DNA of 64,000 nucleotides. It comes from Oscillospiraceae bacterium. Its GTDB lineage: Bacteria; Bacillota; Clostridia; Oscillospirales; Ruminococcaceae. Made by a program: the position numbers and the translations under genes. Below the pieces are notes generated by a model, which ran no database searches, had not been told where the DNA came from, and saw only the letters and a list, made by a program, of their open reading frames with translations. The stretch spans positions 1 to 64,000 of the forward strand of contig JAAVYW010000014.1 of the NCBI GenBank assembly GCA_022791315.1. The letters are read 5' to 3'. Shown piece after piece: positions 9,575 through 19,611 of the stretch (positions are counted from its first letter, which is position 1; each line of letters opens with the position of its first letter).

Positions 9575-10114
9575 TTATTTCTTACCGGTCTTGCCTTCTT
9601 TTCTGATAATCACTTCGTCCACATACTTGATGCCCTTGCCTTTATAGGGCTCGGGGGGACGCTTTTCGCGAATCTCAGCGGCAAACTGGCCAACCTGCTT
9701 CTTGTCCGGGCCATGCACGATGACACGGTTGGGGGCAGGCACGTCAATGGTGATTCCCGGCACTTCGGGGATGATAACCTGATGGGAGTACCCCAGGTTC
9801 ATCACCAGGTCCTTGCCCTGCTTGGCGGCACGGTAGCCCACGCCGTTGATTTCCAGCTCTTTCTGGAATTCCTTGGTGACGCCCTCCACCATGTTGGCAA
9901 TGAGGGTCCGGGTGAGGCCGTGCAGGGATTTGTGCAGCTTCTCATCGTCGGGCCGCTGCACCAGAATCTCGCCGCCCTCTAATTTCACATCCATATCCCT
10001 GTGGTAGGCGCACTCCAACGAGCCCTTGGGCCCTTTCACCGTCACCTTGTGGTCGGCAATGGAGACATCCACACCTGCGGGAACCGGGATGGGTTTTCTT
10101 CCGATACGAGACAT
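9575..10114 (-). CDS. rplF: 50S ribosomal protein L6
   Basis: 179-residue two-domain protein near the GTPase-associated centre. [17 protein letters not shown] opens the protein, [10 protein letters not shown] follows, and the C-terminal domain ends in the signature [18 protein letters not shown]. The length is normal. It sits between rpsH and rplR. Confidence 0.98.
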   Translation of the reverse strand: MSRIGRKPIPVPAGVDVSIADHKVTVKGPKGSLECAYHRDMDVKLEGGEILVQRPDDEKLHKSLHGLTRTLIANMVEGVTKEFQKELEINGVGYRAAKQGKDLVMNLGYSHQVIIPEVPGITIDVPAPNRVIVHGPDKKQVGQFAAEIREKRPPEPYKGKGIKYVDEVIIRKEGKTGKK

Positions 10115-10129
10115 GTTACGCGCACCCCC

Positions 10130-10528
10130 TTACCATACAAATGCCAGAACTTCGCCGCCCACGTTCAGCTTGCGGGCCTTCTTGTCGGTCATAACGCCCT
10201 TGGGGGTGGAGAGGATGGCGATACCTAAGCCTCTAATCACCTGGGGCATTTCCTCCACACTGGTATAGATGCGGAGACCCGGCTTGGAAACCCTGCGCAG
10301 TCCTGTAATGACTTTTGATTTATTTTCGCCGTATTTGAGCGTAATGCGGATAATGCCCTGGGTGTTGCCCTCAATCACCTGAAATCCCTTGATGTATCCC
10401 TCGTCCAGCAAAATCTGGGCGATAGCCTTTTTCATGTTCGAGGCGGGGACATCGACGGTGTCGTGCTTGGCAGAATTCGCATTCCGAATACGAGTCAGCA
10501 TATCAGCGATACTATCCGTAATCTGCAT
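10130..10528 (-). CDS. rpsH: 30S ribosomal protein S8
   Basis: 132-residue primary 16S rRNA binder. It begins [19 protein letters not shown] and ends with [20 protein letters not shown], both conserved. In other bacteria S8 also represses the spc operon by binding its mRNA; whether this occurs here cannot be seen. An AAGGAGG site precedes the ATG. Confidence 0.98.
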   Translation of the reverse strand: MQITDSIADMLTRIRNANSAKHDTVDVPASNMKKAIAQILLDEGYIKGFQVIEGNTQGIIRITLKYGENKSKVITGLRRVSKPGLRIYTSVEEMPQVIRGLGIAILSTPKGVMTDKKARKLNVGGEVLAFVW

Positions 10529-10564
10529 GCCGTTAACCTCCTTCGCTTGAGCTATTTCTGTTGT

Positions 10565-10750
10565 TTACCAGCTGGCCTTTTTCACGCCGGGAATTTCACC
10601 TTTGTATGCCAACTCTCGAAAGCAGATACGGCAAATGCCGAATTTGCGGAGGTAAGCGTGAGGTCTTCCACAGATTTTGCACCGGTTATAGGCGCGTGTG
10701 GAGAATTTCGCCGGGAGCTTTTGCCTTATTTTTTGGGACGTTTTTGCCAC
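10565..10750 (-). CDS. rpsZ: 30S ribosomal protein S14, zinc-binding type Z
   Basis: 61-residue short form of S14 with two CxxC pairs (C24/C27 and C40/C43) holding a zinc ion. The start is GTG preceded by GGAGG. The C-terminus [11 protein letters not shown] is the usual type Z ending. Position between rplE and rpsH is standard. Confidence 0.97.
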   Translation of the reverse strand: MAKTSQKIRQKLPAKFSTRAYNRCKICGRPHAYLRKFGICRICFRELAYKGEIPGVKKASW

Positions 10751-10762
10751 AACGATACCTCC

Positions 10763-11302
10763 TTATTTCATAAAGGGAGCGCCGAAGAGCGTCAGCAGCT
10801 CGCGGGCTTCCTCGTCCGTGTGCGCGGTGGTGACAATACACACGTCCATGCCGCGTACCTTATCGATCTTATCGTAGTCGATTTCCGGGAAAATCAGCTG
10901 CTCCTTGATGCCAAAGGTGTAGTTGCCCCGCCCGTCAAAGGAATTGGGGTTGATGCCCCGGAAGTCACGCACTCTGGGCAGCGCCACGTTGAAGAGGCGG
11001 TCTAGGAACTCATACATCCGCTCGCCCCGCAGCGTCACCTTCACGCCGATGGGAGTGCCCTCTCTCAGCTTAAAGTTTGCCACTGATTTTTTGGATTTAC
11101 ACACCATGGGCTTCTGTCCTGTAATCTGGGACAGGTCAGACACCACGGCCTCAATGATTTTAGAATTGTCCTTTGCCTCACCGCAGCCCACATTCACGAC
11201 GATTTTGTCAAGTTTGGGAATCTGCATGACGCTTTTGTAGCCGAACTTGCTCATCAGAGCGGGCGCAATATCAGCTTTATACGCCTCTGTCAGTCTTGCC
11301 AT
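10763..11302 (-). CDS. rplE: 50S ribosomal protein L5
   Basis: 179-residue 5S rRNA-binding protein that contacts the P-site tRNA and S13. It begins [20 protein letters not shown] and contains [18 protein letters not shown] sequence and [20 protein letters not shown]. The ATG at 11302 has a GGAGGAG site and gives the family length; the in-frame extension to 11347 would overlap the rplX end and is not conserved. Confidence 0.97.
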   Translation of the reverse strand: MARLTEAYKADIAPALMSKFGYKSVMQIPKLDKIVVNVGCGEAKDNSKIIEAVVSDLSQITGQKPMVCKSKKSVANFKLREGTPIGVKVTLRGERMYEFLDRLFNVALPRVRDFRGINPNSFDGRGNYTFGIKEQLIFPEIDYDKIDKVRGMDVCIVTTAHTDEEARELLTLFGAPFMK

Positions 11303-11319
11303 GTGATACTCCTCCTTGC

Positions 11320-11646
11320 TTAAAACGTCTCTTGGCAGTGCTTGCACAGGCGCTGCTTGCTGCCATCAGCGAACACTTTATGGGCCAGTCGGGTAGCCTT
11401 GCCGCACTTGGGGCATTTGAGCATAACCTTGCTGGCATACATCGGCGCCTCTGCGTCCACGATGCCGCCGGGCTCACCCATTCTCCTGGGTTTTACATGT
11501 TTGGTGATCATGTTGATTCCTTCCACAATCACTTTGCCTTCGCGGGGGCTGACTTCTAATACCTTTCCGGATTTGCCTCTGTCTTTTCCGGAAATCACGA
11601 TGACCTCGTCACCCTTTTTCACGTGTACTTTGTTTTTCATCTTCAA
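11320..11646 (-). CDS. rplX: 50S ribosomal protein L24
   Basis: 108-residue assembly initiator with an N-terminal KOW domain ([20 protein letters not shown]). The C-terminal half has [13 protein letters not shown] and CKHCQETF, so this clostridial L24 carries two CxxC pairs. The start is uncertain: TTG at 11646 sits at ideal spacing from GGAGG, while ATG at 11640, two codons later, is 12 bases away. rplN precedes and rplE follows. Confidence 0.95.
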   Translation of the reverse strand: MKMKNKVHVKKGDEVIVISGKDRGKSGKVLEVSPREGKVIVEGINMITKHVKPRRMGEPGGIVDAEAPMYASKVMLKCPKCGKATRLAHKVFADGSKQRLCKHCQETF

Positions 11647-11659
11647 AGTCCACCTCCCA

Positions 11660-12028
11660 TCAAAGAACTTCAGGGGCCAAACTCAAGATTTTGATGTATT
11701 CCTTCTCCCGAAGCTCTCTGGCCACAGGCCCAAAAATACGGGTACCCCTGGGGTTTTTATCGTCACGGATAATGACGGCGGCATTCTCATCGAAGCGGAT
11801 ATAGGTTCCGTCCTCGCGGCCAATGCCCTTTGCCGAACGTACTACAACAGCTTTTACCACATCGCCCTTTTTCACGGTGCCGCCGGGCGCTGCCTTCTTC
11901 ACGCTGCACACAATCACGTCGCCGATGTTGGCGTATCTTCTGCGGGTGCCGCCCAGCACGCGGATGCACATCAGCTCCTTTGCGCCGGTGTTGTCGGCCA
12001 CCTTCAGGCGAGTCTGCATTTGAATCAC
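11660..12028 (-). CDS. rplN: 50S ribosomal protein L14
   Basis: 122-residue protein at the subunit interface. It reads [20 protein letters not shown] and ends [22 protein letters not shown] minus the last residues, the family signature. The start is GTG with an AAAGGAGG site. It is between rpsQ and rplX. Confidence 0.98.
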   Translation of the reverse strand: MIQMQTRLKVADNTGAKELMCIRVLGGTRRRYANIGDVIVCSVKKAAPGGTVKKGDVVKAVVVRSAKGIGREDGTYIRFDENAAVIIRDDKNPRGTRIFGPVARELREKEYIKILSLAPEVL

Positions 12029-12072
12029 AGTGCGTTCCTCCTTTCGGTCTTTTGGTTCGCTTAGATTCTAAA

Positions 12073-12330
12073 TTATTTGGCCTTCTCCAGGATTTCTACA
12101 ACTCTCCAGTGCTTCTCCTTGGAAAGGGGCCTGGTTTCCATGATAGACACCCGGTCGCCCACGCCGCAGGCATTCTGCTCGTCATGGGCCTTTAACTTCA
12201 CGGTGCGCTTCACGATTTTCTTGTAAAGGGGGTGCTTTACGTGATCCTCAATCGCCACAACCACAGTCTTATCCATCTTGTTGCTGACGACTTTGCCTAC
12301 ATTTGTCTTTCTGAGGTTCCTCTCGCTCAC
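12073..12330 (-). CDS. rpsQ: 30S ribosomal protein S17
   Basis: 85-residue OB-fold 16S rRNA binder. It contains [20 protein letters not shown] and [20 protein letters not shown], both standard. The start is GTG with GGAGG upstream. It lies 21 bases after rpmC. Confidence 0.97.
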   Translation of the reverse strand: MSERNLRKTNVGKVVSNKMDKTVVVAIEDHVKHPLYKKIVKRTVKLKAHDEQNACGVGDRVSIMETRPLSKEKHWRVVEILEKAK

Positions 12331-12351
12331 AGCTTCACTCCTCCCTTCCCA

Positions 12352-12546
12352 TTACTGCTGGAGTTCCCGCTGGCGGATGACGGTCTTCACACGGGCGATA
12401 TCCCGTTTGACAGCCTTAATCCGCACCGGGTTCTCAAGTTGATTGACAGCCAGCTGGAAACGAAGGTTGAAAAGCTCGGCTTTGAGGTCTTTCAGCTTAT
12501 CAGCCAGTTCCGCCTGGGACAGTTCTCTGATCTCGACAGCCTTCAT
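12352..12546 (-). CDS. rpmC: 50S ribosomal protein L29
   Basis: 64-residue two-helix protein at the peptide exit tunnel. [20 protein letters not shown] and [12 protein letters not shown] are typical. Its ATG shares one base with the rplP stop codon (TAATG), indicating translational coupling. Confidence 0.97.
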   Translation of the reverse strand: MKAVEIRELSQAELADKLKDLKAELFNLRFQLAVNQLENPVRIKAVKRDIARVKTVIRQRELQQ

Positions 12547-12971
12547 TACTCCTCACCACCCGTTTCTTCCTTTTTCACAAATTTGCACTTAATCGGCAGC
12601 TTGTGCATAGCCAGGCGGATGGCCTCTCTCGCCATCTCCTCCGGCACCCCGCCGATTTCAAACATCACCCGTCCGGGCTTCACCACAGCCACCCAGTACT
12701 CGGGGCTGCCCTTACCGGAACCCATTCGGGTTTCAGCGGGCTTCTCTGTGATGGGCTTGTCGGGGAAAATCTTAATCCACACCTGACCGCCACGCTTGGT
12801 GTAGCGGGTCATGGCAATACGAGCGGCCTCGATTTGGTTGGAGGTAATCCAAGCGGGCTCTAACGCCTGCAGGCCGTACTCGCCGTAAGTCACCTGGTTG
12901 CCGCGATGGGCTTCGCCCTTCATCCGGCCCCTGTGGACACGGCGGTATTTTACTCTCTTCGGCAGCAGCAT
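12546..12971 (-). CDS. rplP: 50S ribosomal protein L16
   Basis: 141-residue protein that organises the A-site tRNA region of the 50S subunit. It begins [19 protein letters not shown] and contains [18 protein letters not shown] near residues 83-100. Its start overlaps the rpsC stop by one base and its end overlaps the rpmC start by one base. Confidence 0.98.
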   Translation of the reverse strand: MLLPKRVKYRRVHRGRMKGEAHRGNQVTYGEYGLQALEPAWITSNQIEAARIAMTRYTKRGGQVWIKIFPDKPITEKPAETRMGSGKGSPEYWVAVVKPGRVMFEIGGVPEEMAREAIRLAMHKLPIKCKFVKKEETGGEE

Positions 12972-13636
12972 TATTTGCTCACTCCTTCCTTCCGGGGTCT
13001 CTTGGTGTCGGTCAGCACTTCGCCCTTATAGAGCCACACCTTGACGCCAATACGCCCGTAGGTGGTAGCCGCCTCGGCAAACCCGTAGTCGATGTCGGCC
13101 CGGATGGTCTGCAGGGGGATAGTGCCCTCGTGATAGGCCTCTTTACGGGCGATTTCCGCACCGCCCAGACGGCCCGATACCATAATTTTGATACCGCTGG
13201 CGCCAAAGCGCATGGTGCGTCCGATGGACTGCTTCATGGCCCGGCGGAACGAGATACGTCTCTCCAGCTGGGAGGCGATGTTCTCCGCCACCAGCTGCGC
13301 GTTCAGGTCGGGGTTCTTAATCTCGATGATATTGATGACGACAGGCTTGCCCAGCATGTCTTCCAGGGTCTTGCGCAGCTTGTCAATCTCGGTGCCGCCC
13401 CGGCCAATTACCATGCCGGGCTTTGCGCAGTGGATGTGTACCCGCACCCGCTTGGCGTCCCGCTCGATTTCGATTTTCGGCACGCCCGCCGCATAGAGGG
13501 TCTTTTTCAGAAACTTACGCAGCTTGTAGTCTTCTACCAGGATATCGCCGAAAGCATTATCCGGAGCAAACCAACGGGAATTCCAGTCTTTGATAATGCC
13601 AACACGGAATCCATTCGGATTTACTTTTTGACCCAT
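12971..13636 (-). CDS. rpsC: 30S ribosomal protein S3
   Basis: 221-residue protein with an N-terminal KH domain ([19 protein letters not shown]) at the mRNA entry site and a C-terminal domain with [20 protein letters not shown]. It starts [14 protein letters not shown]. The length is typical, and it is coupled to rplP. Confidence 0.98.
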   Translation of the reverse strand: MGQKVNPNGFRVGIIKDWNSRWFAPDNAFGDILVEDYKLRKFLKKTLYAAGVPKIEIERDAKRVRVHIHCAKPGMVIGRGGTEIDKLRKTLEDMLGKPVVINIIEIKNPDLNAQLVAENIASQLERRISFRRAMKQSIGRTMRFGASGIKIMVSGRLGGAEIARKEAYHEGTIPLQTIRADIDYGFAEAATTYGRIGVKVWLYKGEVLTDTKRPRKEGVSK

Positions 13637-13657
13637 TGTATTTCCCTCACTTTCAGC

Positions 13658-13993
13658 TTATTCTTTTTCCTTCACCACAAGCGTGATGTGGGAAGTCCTC
13701 TTGAGCACCTTAAAGGCTCTGCCCTGGGCCCGGGGCCTGATTCTCTTCATCGTAGGGCCGGGGGTGACATAGCACTCGGAGACGTAGAGGTTATTTCTAT
13801 CCATGCTGAAATTGTTTTCCGCATTGGCCATGGCTGATTTCAGCAGCTTTTCCAGCGGTTCGCAGGCGGCCTTGGGAGTATATCTCAGAATCGCCATTGC
13901 CTTCTCACAATCCTGTTTCCGAATCAAATCCAGGACTATCTGCACCTTGCGGGGCGAGATGCGGGCGTGTCTCAAATAAGCCCGTGCTTCCAT
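13658..13993 (-). CDS. rplV: 50S ribosomal protein L22
   Basis: 111-residue protein whose beta-hairpin lines the peptide exit tunnel. RHARISPRKVQIVLDLIR opens it and RIRPRAQGRAFKVLKRTSH forms the hairpin end. An AAAGGAGG site precedes the ATG; rpsS is upstream and rpsC downstream. Confidence 0.98.
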   Translation of the reverse strand: MEARAYLRHARISPRKVQIVLDLIRKQDCEKAMAILRYTPKAACEPLEKLLKSAMANAENNFSMDRNNLYVSECYVTPGPTMKRIRPRAQGRAFKVLKRTSHITLVVKEKE

Positions 13994-14011
13994 AAAGAAT
14001 CCTCCTTTCGC

Positions 14012-14296
14012 CTACTTTTTACCGTTATTGGATGTCTTGGAGCCTGCATGGCCTTTGTAGGTCCTGGTGGGGGCAAACTCACCCAGCTTGTGTCCCACCA
14101 TGTCCTCGGTCACATAGACCGGCACATGCTTGCGGCCGTTGTGGACCGCGAAGGTATGTCCCACGAAATCCGGGAAAATCGTGGAGGCTCTGCTCCAGGT
14201 CTTCAGCACGATTTTCTCGCCGCTTTCGTTCATATTGCGAACTCTTTTCAACAGAGCGGGCTGTACGAAAGGTCCCTTTTTAATACTTCTGCTCAT
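14012..14296 (-). CDS. rpsS: 30S ribosomal protein S19
   Basis: 94-residue 30S head protein, partner of S13. It begins [19 protein letters not shown] and has [20 protein letters not shown] and [18 protein letters not shown]. It lies 15 bases upstream of the rplV ribosome binding region, in standard order. Confidence 0.98.
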   Translation of the reverse strand: MSRSIKKGPFVQPALLKRVRNMNESGEKIVLKTWSRASTIFPDFVGHTFAVHNGRKHVPVYVTEDMVGHKLGEFAPTRTYKGHAGSKTSNNGKK

Positions 14297-14323
14297 GCGT
14301 CATTTTCCTCCTTTCGGCCACAC

Positions 14324-15157
14324 TTATTTCGCATTTCTGCGCTTGACAATGAACTTGTCGGAGCGGTTCTTGTGCTTTCTGGTCTTGTAGCCCAGGGCAG
14401 GCTTGCCCCAAGGCGTCACAGGGCCGGGACGGCCGACGGGCGACTTGCCCTCACCGCCGCCGTGGGGGTGGTCGTTGGGGTTCATGACAGAGCCGCGCAC
14501 GGTGGGACGGATGCCCATGTGGCGCTTGCGGCCGGCCTTACCAATCTTCACGTTCTCGTGGTCGATATTGGAGACCTGGCCGATAGAGGCCTTGCAGTTC
14601 ACCGGCACATACCGCAGCTCGCCGGAGGGCAGCCTCACCAGCGCGTACTGGTTCTCCCTCGCCATCAGCTGGGCCATTACACCGGCGGACCGGGCCAGCT
14701 GCGCGCCCTTGCCGGGATGCAGCTCGATGTTGTAGATGAAAGTACCCACGGGGATATTGGCCAGGGGCAGGGTGTTGCCGGGCTTGATGTCAGCCGAAGC
14801 GCCGGACTCCACCACGTCGCCCACTTTCAGGCCGTGGGGGGCGATGATATAGCGCTTCTCCCCATCCTCATACTGGACGAGCGCGATATAGGCGCTGCGG
14901 TTGGGGTCGTACTCTAAGGTGAGCACGGTGGCGTTCATATCCTCTTTATCCCTCTTGAAATCGATAACGCGGTATTTTTTCCGGTTGCCGCCGCCCCTGT
15001 GGCGCACGGTAATCCGGCCATAGCTGTTGCGGCCGGCGTGTTTTTCCTTTTTGGCCAGCAGGCTCTTTTCAGGAGCCACCTTGCTCAAACCGCCGAAATC
15101 CGTAACAGACATTTGACGATGTGCCGGAGTTGTCGGCTTGAGAACTCTAATCGCCAT
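14324..15157 (-). CDS. rplB: 50S ribosomal protein L2
   Basis: 277-residue protein near the peptidyl transferase centre. It contains [19 protein letters not shown] and the highly conserved C-terminal loop [20 protein letters not shown] with the functionally important histidine. The ATG has a GAGGAG site. The 151-base gap to rplW upstream (15158-15308) is longer than elsewhere in the operon and holds no gene. Confidence 0.99.
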   Translation of the reverse strand: MAIRVLKPTTPAHRQMSVTDFGGLSKVAPEKSLLAKKEKHAGRNSYGRITVRHRGGGNRKKYRVIDFKRDKEDMNATVLTLEYDPNRSAYIALVQYEDGEKRYIIAPHGLKVGDVVESGASADIKPGNTLPLANIPVGTFIYNIELHPGKGAQLARSAGVMAQLMARENQYALVRLPSGELRYVPVNCKASIGQVSNIDHENVKIGKAGRKRHMGIRPTVRGSVMNPNDHPHGGGEGKSPVGRPGPVTPWGKPALGYKTRKHKNRSDKFIVKRRNAK

Positions 15158-15308
15158 GTCGTTTCACTCTCCTCTTCTAACTTTGCGAAACAGCGTCCCA
15201 CCAACGCCGGGGACTGCCGGAGGCTTTTCCCGCGGGGGGACTTGCCTCAGCCGCGCCGGGGATTGCTCGCCGGGGGCTTTCCATACCTGAGGGCATAAGC
15301 CGTAGGGG

Positions 15309-15605
15309 TTATGCCATGCTTTCAAAGAACTCGATTCCCTTGGAATCCTCTTTCAGGGTGACGATGGCCTTTTTCCAATCGGGGCGGTAGCCCTGGAAAC
15401 GGCCCTGCCGTCTGAGCTGGCCCTTCACATTCATGGTGTTCACCTTTGCCACTTTGACACCGAAGAGCTCCTCACAGGCCTTGGCGATTTCAATCTTGTT
15501 GGCGTCCTTGGCAACCTGGAAGGTATACTTCTTGAAGGCCTGGGCGCCCATGCTGGCCTCAGTGATAATGGGGCGGATGATAATATCCTGGGCAGTCTTC
15601 GTCAT
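15309..15605 (-). CDS. rplW: 50S ribosomal protein L23
   Basis: 98-residue exit-tunnel protein, the docking site for trigger factor and [21 protein letters not shown] and [20 protein letters not shown] are family signatures. The ATG at 15605 overlaps the rplD stop as ATGA and has a GGAGG site inside rplD; an in-frame extension to 15665 lies wholly within rplD and is rejected. Confidence 0.97.
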   Translation of the reverse strand: MTKTAQDIIIRPIITEASMGAQAFKKYTFQVAKDANKIEIAKACEELFGVKVAKVNTMNVKGQLRRQGRFQGYRPDWKKAIVTLKEDSKGIEFFESMA

Positions 15606-16228
15606 TGCGCGTACACCTCCTCGATTTTCTGTACAGCGCTCTTTGTGAGAATCAGCTTCTCGCAATTCAGCACATCGTAGACGTTGATATTGTTGGTGGG
15701 GGCGGTCTTCACGTTCGGCACGTTGTTCGCGCTGATAACCAGGTTCTTGTTCACGCCGTCGGTCATGATGAGGGTTTTCTTCTCGGCCTTCAGGGCTTTG
15801 AGCATCCCCACCACGGTCTTGGTCTTGATTTCGGGGATTTGGATGTCATCCACAATGATGATTTCCTGGTCCGCCACCTTGCTGGAGAGCGCAGAGCGCA
15901 GCGCCAGCTGCTTCACCTTCTTGTTGAGGGTGTAACGGTAATCCCGGGGCTTGGGGCCCAGGGCAATGCCGCCATGCGTCCACTGGGGGGCGCGGATGGA
16001 GCCCTGCCTCGCGTGGCCGGTGCCCTTCTGTTTCCAGGGCTTGCGGCCGCCGCCGCTGACCTCAGCCCGGGTCAGGGTGGACTGGGTGCCCTGGCGCTGG
16101 TTGGCCAGATAGTTCACCACAGCCGCGTGCATCACGGGGACGTTGGGCTCGATGCCGAATACGTTCTCAGAGAGCTCCATGGTTCCGACTTCTTTGCCGG
16201 TCATATCAAATACACTAACGGTAGGCAT
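15602..16228 (-). CDS. rplD: 50S ribosomal protein L4
   Basis: 208-residue protein with a tunnel loop ([20 protein letters not shown]). In enterobacteria L4 represses the S10 operon; the long S10 leader here makes some autoregulation plausible but unproven. It has a GGAGG site and is coupled to rplW by an ATGA overlap. Confidence 0.98.
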   Translation of the reverse strand: MPTVSVFDMTGKEVGTMELSENVFGIEPNVPVMHAAVVNYLANQRQGTQSTLTRAEVSGGGRKPWKQKGTGHARQGSIRAPQWTHGGIALGPKPRDYRYTLNKKVKQLALRSALSSKVADQEIIIVDDIQIPEIKTKTVVGMLKALKAEKKTLIMTDGVNKNLVISANNVPNVKTAPTNNINVYDVLNCEKLILTKSAVQKIEEVYAQ

Positions 16229-16246
16229 TTCGCTTTCCTCCTTCCC

Positions 16247-16879
16247 TTACGCTTTTACGCTGTCGGCGATATACACAATGCCCTTATTGGCGCCGGGCAC
16301 AGCGCCCTTGACAGCAATCAGATTGTTCTCGGTATCCACCTTAACCACTTCCAGGTTCTGTACTGTCACCTGGGTGTTGCCCATGTGGCCGGGCAGCTTC
16401 TTGCCCTTGATAACATGGGAGGGGGAGGCGCTGGCGCCGTTGGAACCGGCATGGCGGTGTACCGGGCCGGTACCGTGGGTCTCCTTCAGGGAGCGGTGCC
16501 CATAGCGCTTGATAACGCCGGCGTAGCCCTTACCTTTGCTGATACCCACCACGTCCACCTTATCGCCGGGGGCGAAGACGTCGGCCTTTACCAGGTCGCC
16601 CACATTCAGCGCGGAGCAGTCTGCCAGGCGGAACTCCTTGAGCTCCCGCTTGGGGGCCACGCCCGCCTTTTCAAAATGGCCCTTGGCGGGCTTGTTCAGG
16701 GCAGAGGCCTTGGCCTCGCCGAAGCCCAGCTGCACAGCCTCGTAGCCGTCGTTCTCCTGGGTCTTCTTCTGGACCACCACGCAGGGGCCGGCCTCGATGA
16801 CGGTAACGGGGATCATTTTCCCGTTCTCGTCGAACACCCGGGTCATGCCAATCTTCTTGCCGATGATTGCTTTCACCAT
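16247..16879 (-). CDS. rplC: 50S ribosomal protein L3
   Basis: 210-residue protein that reaches the peptidyl transferase centre. It begins [20 protein letters not shown] and contains the conserved loop [20 protein letters not shown], including the target region of tiamulin-type antibiotic resistance. It is the second gene of the S10 operon. Confidence 0.98.
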   Translation of the reverse strand: MVKAIIGKKIGMTRVFDENGKMIPVTVIEAGPCVVVQKKTQENDGYEAVQLGFGEAKASALNKPAKGHFEKAGVAPKRELKEFRLADCSALNVGDLVKADVFAPGDKVDVVGISKGKGYAGVIKRYGHRSLKETHGTGPVHRHAGSNGASASPSHVIKGKKLPGHMGNTQVTVQNLEVVKVDTENNLIAVKGAVPGANKGIVYIADSVKA

Positions 16880-16948
16880 AAAAAATCCTACCTCCTTCGG
16901 TTATTGGTTGACCGGCTAAGCGGCCAACATGACCTGCACGTCTTTGGT

Positions 16949-17260
16949 TTAGAGTTTCATCTCTATATCAACGCCGGCAGGGAGCTCAAGACCCATCAAC
17001 GCTTCCACCGTCTTCTTCGACGGCTTGATGATGTCGATCAGCCTCTTGTGCGTGCGCATTTCAAACTGTTCGCGGCTGTCCTTGTTTACATGGACAGAGC
17101 GCAGGATTGTGACCACTTCTTTTTCCGTGGGCAGCGGGATGGGCCCCGATACCTTGTCGCCCATTCTCTTGGCGGTCTCCACGATTTTCTCCGCGGAATT
17201 GTCCACCAGCTGATGATCGTATCCCTTTAGTTTGATTCGGATTACTTCCTTGACTGCCAT
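16949..17260 (-). CDS. rpsJ: 30S ribosomal protein S10
   Basis: 103-residue 30S head protein that also pairs with NusB in antitermination. [37 protein letters not shown] and [10 protein letters not shown] are standard. An AAGGAGG site precedes the ATG. It is the first gene of the operon, about 300 nt from the predicted transcription start. Confidence 0.98.
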   Translation of the reverse strand: MAVKEVIRIKLKGYDHQLVDNSAEKIVETAKRMGDKVSGPIPLPTEKEVVTILRSVHVNKDSREQFEMRTHKRLIDIIKPSKKTVEALMGLELPAGVDIEMKL

Positions 17261-17343
17261 TAGCCATCCGCCTCCTTAAATTCTTTTTTCGGGAGCGATG
17301 AAAAAACTGGACACGGTTCCGGGTGTTTGTTCTTTTCCCATAG

Positions 17344-17390
17344 AAAAACCGGATCGACCGTGGAGCGGAGCGCTCTCGATCAGGTCCGGA
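17344..17390 (-). promoter_or_regulatory. Putative attenuator in the S10-operon leader
   Basis: In the leader on the minus strand, CCGG and GATCGA (within 17389-17376) pair with TCGATC and CCGG (17357-17349), enclosing a second GC stem, and are followed by a five-U run (17348-17344). This has the form of an intrinsic terminator between promoter and rpsJ. Control by a ribosomal protein is inference from the known biology of S10 leaders. Confidence 0.5.
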
Positions 17391-17574
17391 CAAAATACAC
17401 CCAAAAAGGCCGTACAAAGCCGCCAGCCGCTTTTTAGGGAGCCGGCACGCTTTTGCGTCAACAGTATTTTTTGTCGCCCGGTTTCAAATCGGACCTACTC
17501 GGCGGAAATTCCCCGCTTGTCTCCAAGCAGCAACCTCCCGCTTCATCGCATATCTAGTGCAGTCACGCTTTATT

Positions 17575-17603
17575 ATAATACCAAAAACGCCCTGCATTTG
17601 CAA
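17575..17603 (-). promoter_or_regulatory. rpsJp: S10-operon promoter
   Basis: TTGCAA (17598-17603) and TATTAT (17575-17580) are spaced by 17 bases on the minus strand. Transcription from about 17568 would give a leader of about 300 nt that contains the putative attenuator. The rest of 17261-17765 holds no gene. Confidence 0.65.
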
Positions 17604-17629
17604 GGTTTTTCTCTCCGCTGCGCAAAAAT

Positions 17630-17668
17630 GGGGAGGAGAAATTTTCGGTTCTCTCCTCCCTATTTTTG
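17630..17668 (-). terminator. Terminator of the proS-epsG-like operon
   Basis: A 9-bp stem of GGGAGGAGA type (17631-17639 with 17652-17660) encloses a 12-base loop. On the minus strand it is followed by CAUUUUUGCG; the plus strand also has a T run after it (17661-17668), so it could act in both directions. It lies just upstream of the S10 promoter. Confidence 0.65.
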
Positions 17669-17765
17669 TGCATTTTTTCTAACAATATACCAATCTTCCG
17701 GAAATTCCCCTCCCAAAGGTTGCCAAGGGATTCTCTCCAAGACCAAAACCCCAATTTACTATGGC

Positions 17766-18791
17766 TTATTGCCGGAATACCGACAGCACATTGTAACCAG
17801 TATCCACCTCAACTACAAAATCCCCATAAATCACCTTTTGCTCTTCGCCGTCTGCATAAATGAGGAGACGGTTGGAGGTGGCATAACGCCCTTCACACCG
17901 GGCATCCCAGATATTCACGCTGATCAGCGGGTATTCCCCCTTGAGAACGCAGTCGTTTTTCTCCACGGCTGATACAATCATCCGGTGGGTCTCATCCAAA
18001 TAGCGGTTCAGGCATTCCTCCATTTCAGCGTCGTTCGCCGCCGCCCCGCCGTTCACACCGGCGAGCACCTCACAGGAGAAGGGCAACTCCCGAAACCCTT
18101 CGCAGTCTATGCTGGAGCACCGTTTGATACAGGCTATCATTGCAGCGCCGGTTTCATAGCAAATCCTCCGGATGGGGAAGTAGGATTCCGGAAGGGCCAG
18201 CCGGCCAAGCAGCCTTTTCCACGCCAGGTTCCCCTTCTCCTCATCAAGCTGGGCCAGCGCGCTGAGTTCAACGAAGTTTGCCGTCCCCTCGATTTGCTCC
18301 ACCCTTGCCTCATACTCATATTCATAGGGATAGTCCTCCGCCCGCTTTTTCCGCAGCGAGAGGAGCCCAGAATAAGCGTCCAGGTCATTGGCCTCCAAAA
18401 TGGCCCTCATGCACTCTGCTTCCGCGCGCTTTGTGGACAGATTGTCGGCAAAATAGCGGTACTGGAACAGCGCTTCCCTCTCGTCAGGAAACCTCCGCTC
18501 CCCAGAGGTCCTCTGAAAAGCGTGGAACATCTCGTGGATAATGGAGGCAGCAAGGGCGTCCATGTCTTCCGGATTCTCTGTAATATTCCAAATCGCAATG
18601 TACTCATCACCCCATTGGATGGCGGTATTCGCACAGAAGGCATCCGTTTTTTCAATGTAATTCCCATCAAAATAGCACTGCTCATCCGTGTAAACCGCAA
18701 ACCGGAGGGGATAAAACCCTTTCCAAACGGCAGAAAAATCCACTTTCCGAATCCGCAGTTCGATTTCCCGATAAAGTAAAGCCAAATCCAT
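17766..18791 (-). CDS. Unknown protein with HExxH metallopeptidase-like motif
   Basis: 341 residues, no family recognised with certainty. A helix reading SIIHEMFHAFQ places an HExxH zinc motif at residues 86-90. A glutamate-rich helix further on (YEYEYEARVEQIEGTANFVE) could supply the third ligand in gluzincin fashion. There is no signal peptide or membrane segment, so it should be cytoplasmic. AAAGGAG precedes the ATG. It is the last gene of a minus-strand run proS-EpsG-like-YhfC-like, 24 bases after the YhfC-like gene, and is followed by a terminator. It has the same length and motif type as the product at 47784-48809, but similarity outside the motif is not evident by eye. Confidence 0.7.
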   Translation of the reverse strand: MDLALLYREIELRIRKVDFSAVWKGFYPLRFAVYTDEQCYFDGNYIEKTDAFCANTAIQWGDEYIAIWNITENPEDMDALAASIIHEMFHAFQRTSGERRFPDEREALFQYRYFADNLSTKRAEAECMRAILEANDLDAYSGLLSLRKKRAEDYPYEYEYEARVEQIEGTANFVELSALAQLDEEKGNLAWKRLLGRLALPESYFPIRRICYETGAAMIACIKRCSSIDCEGFRELPFSCEVLAGVNGGAAANDAEMEECLNRYLDETHRMIVSAVEKNDCVLKGEYPLISVNIWDARCEGRYATSNRLLIYADGEEQKVIYGDFVVEVDTGYNVLSVFRQ

Positions 18792-18815
18792 TTTCTTTTC
18801 TCCTTTGTGCAGGAA

Positions 18816-19592
18816 CTATTGCGGCGAAGCCTGGGCTTTCCGGCTCCTCCACAGGTACCACACCGCCGTCAAGGCGCACAGAGCGATATACCCCTCCGAG
18901 AGCAGGGTGTGCCCCGCCTGGGCCAGCAGCACCGGCGGGAAGTTCAGCAGGGTGTGGAGCCCTACCGCCAGCCAGACGCCTGCCGTGCGCCCCCGTTCCA
19001 CCATCCGCAGCACCAGCACTGAGAGGGCCAGATGGGCCGTCAGGGCAAAGACCCGCTCCAGGCCCCCCACCAGGTACATAGCAGGGGGCGTGTTTACCAG
19101 CGTCGCCTGAATCTGGGACAGGGTGGCAGCGGGCACGCCGGCCGCCACCTTATCCAATATGCCGGTGTTCACCGCGAAGGACAGGAGGAGGTTGTTAAGC
19201 GTAGCGCTCCCCATGAGGAACAGCGCCTCAAACCCGCCGTGCCCCAGCCCGTAGCCAAAGCCTGTCCACCAGCCGCCCCGTCCCTTGAGCAGCAGCCGGT
19301 AGCCGCCGTAGCGCCCCCATTCCTCTACCAGCCCCGCGGTCAAGGAGAGCAGCAGCGCATAGAGCACCGTGTGGGAGGCGGCAAACCCCTGCCAGGCCGG
19401 CAGCAGCGCCAGAAGGTTCAGCACGTTCATTCGTACCACAACCTGCACCACAAAGAACACCAGCGCCCCTGCCAGCACGCAGCGGATTTGGATTTTCCGC
19501 TTGTACAGGAGTACCCCCGCCACTGCCACCGGCGGCAGGACAGCCAGCATCCCAGCCAGCACCATACAGGCCATCGATGCGACCGATACCAT
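18816..19592 (-). CDS. YhfC-type intramembrane glutamic protease homologue
   Basis: 258-residue polytopic membrane protein, about seven hydrophobic segments. LTAGLVEEWGRYGGYRLLL supplies the EE and R residues, YGLGHGGFEALF a histidine and VGLHTLLNFPP a second histidine/asparagine. Together these match the CAAX-protease/YhfC (glutamic intramembrane protease) architecture. The substrate is unknown. It has a GGGAGGGAG site and lies 19 bases after the EpsG-like gene and 24 before the HExxH gene, so two putative proteases are adjacent in one operon. Confidence 0.8.
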   Translation of the reverse strand: MVSVASMACMVLAGMLAVLPPVAVAGVLLYKRKIQIRCVLAGALVFFVVQVVVRMNVLNLLALLPAWQGFAASHTVLYALLLSLTAGLVEEWGRYGGYRLLLKGRGGWWTGFGYGLGHGGFEALFLMGSATLNNLLLSFAVNTGILDKVAAGVPAATLSQIQATLVNTPPAMYLVGGLERVFALTAHLALSVLVLRMVERGRTAGVWLAVGLHTLLNFPPVLLAQAGHTLLSEGYIALCALTAVWYLWRSRKAQASPQ

Positions 19593-19611
19593 TGCCTCTC
19601 CCTCCCTTTCT

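Noticed and set aside
15605..17230. 541-codon open frame on the plus strand opposite rplD, rplC and rpsJ
   Set aside because: It is the antisense shadow of highly conserved ribosomal genes in GC-rich DNA, has His/Leu/Gly-rich composition and no ribosome binding site or family.
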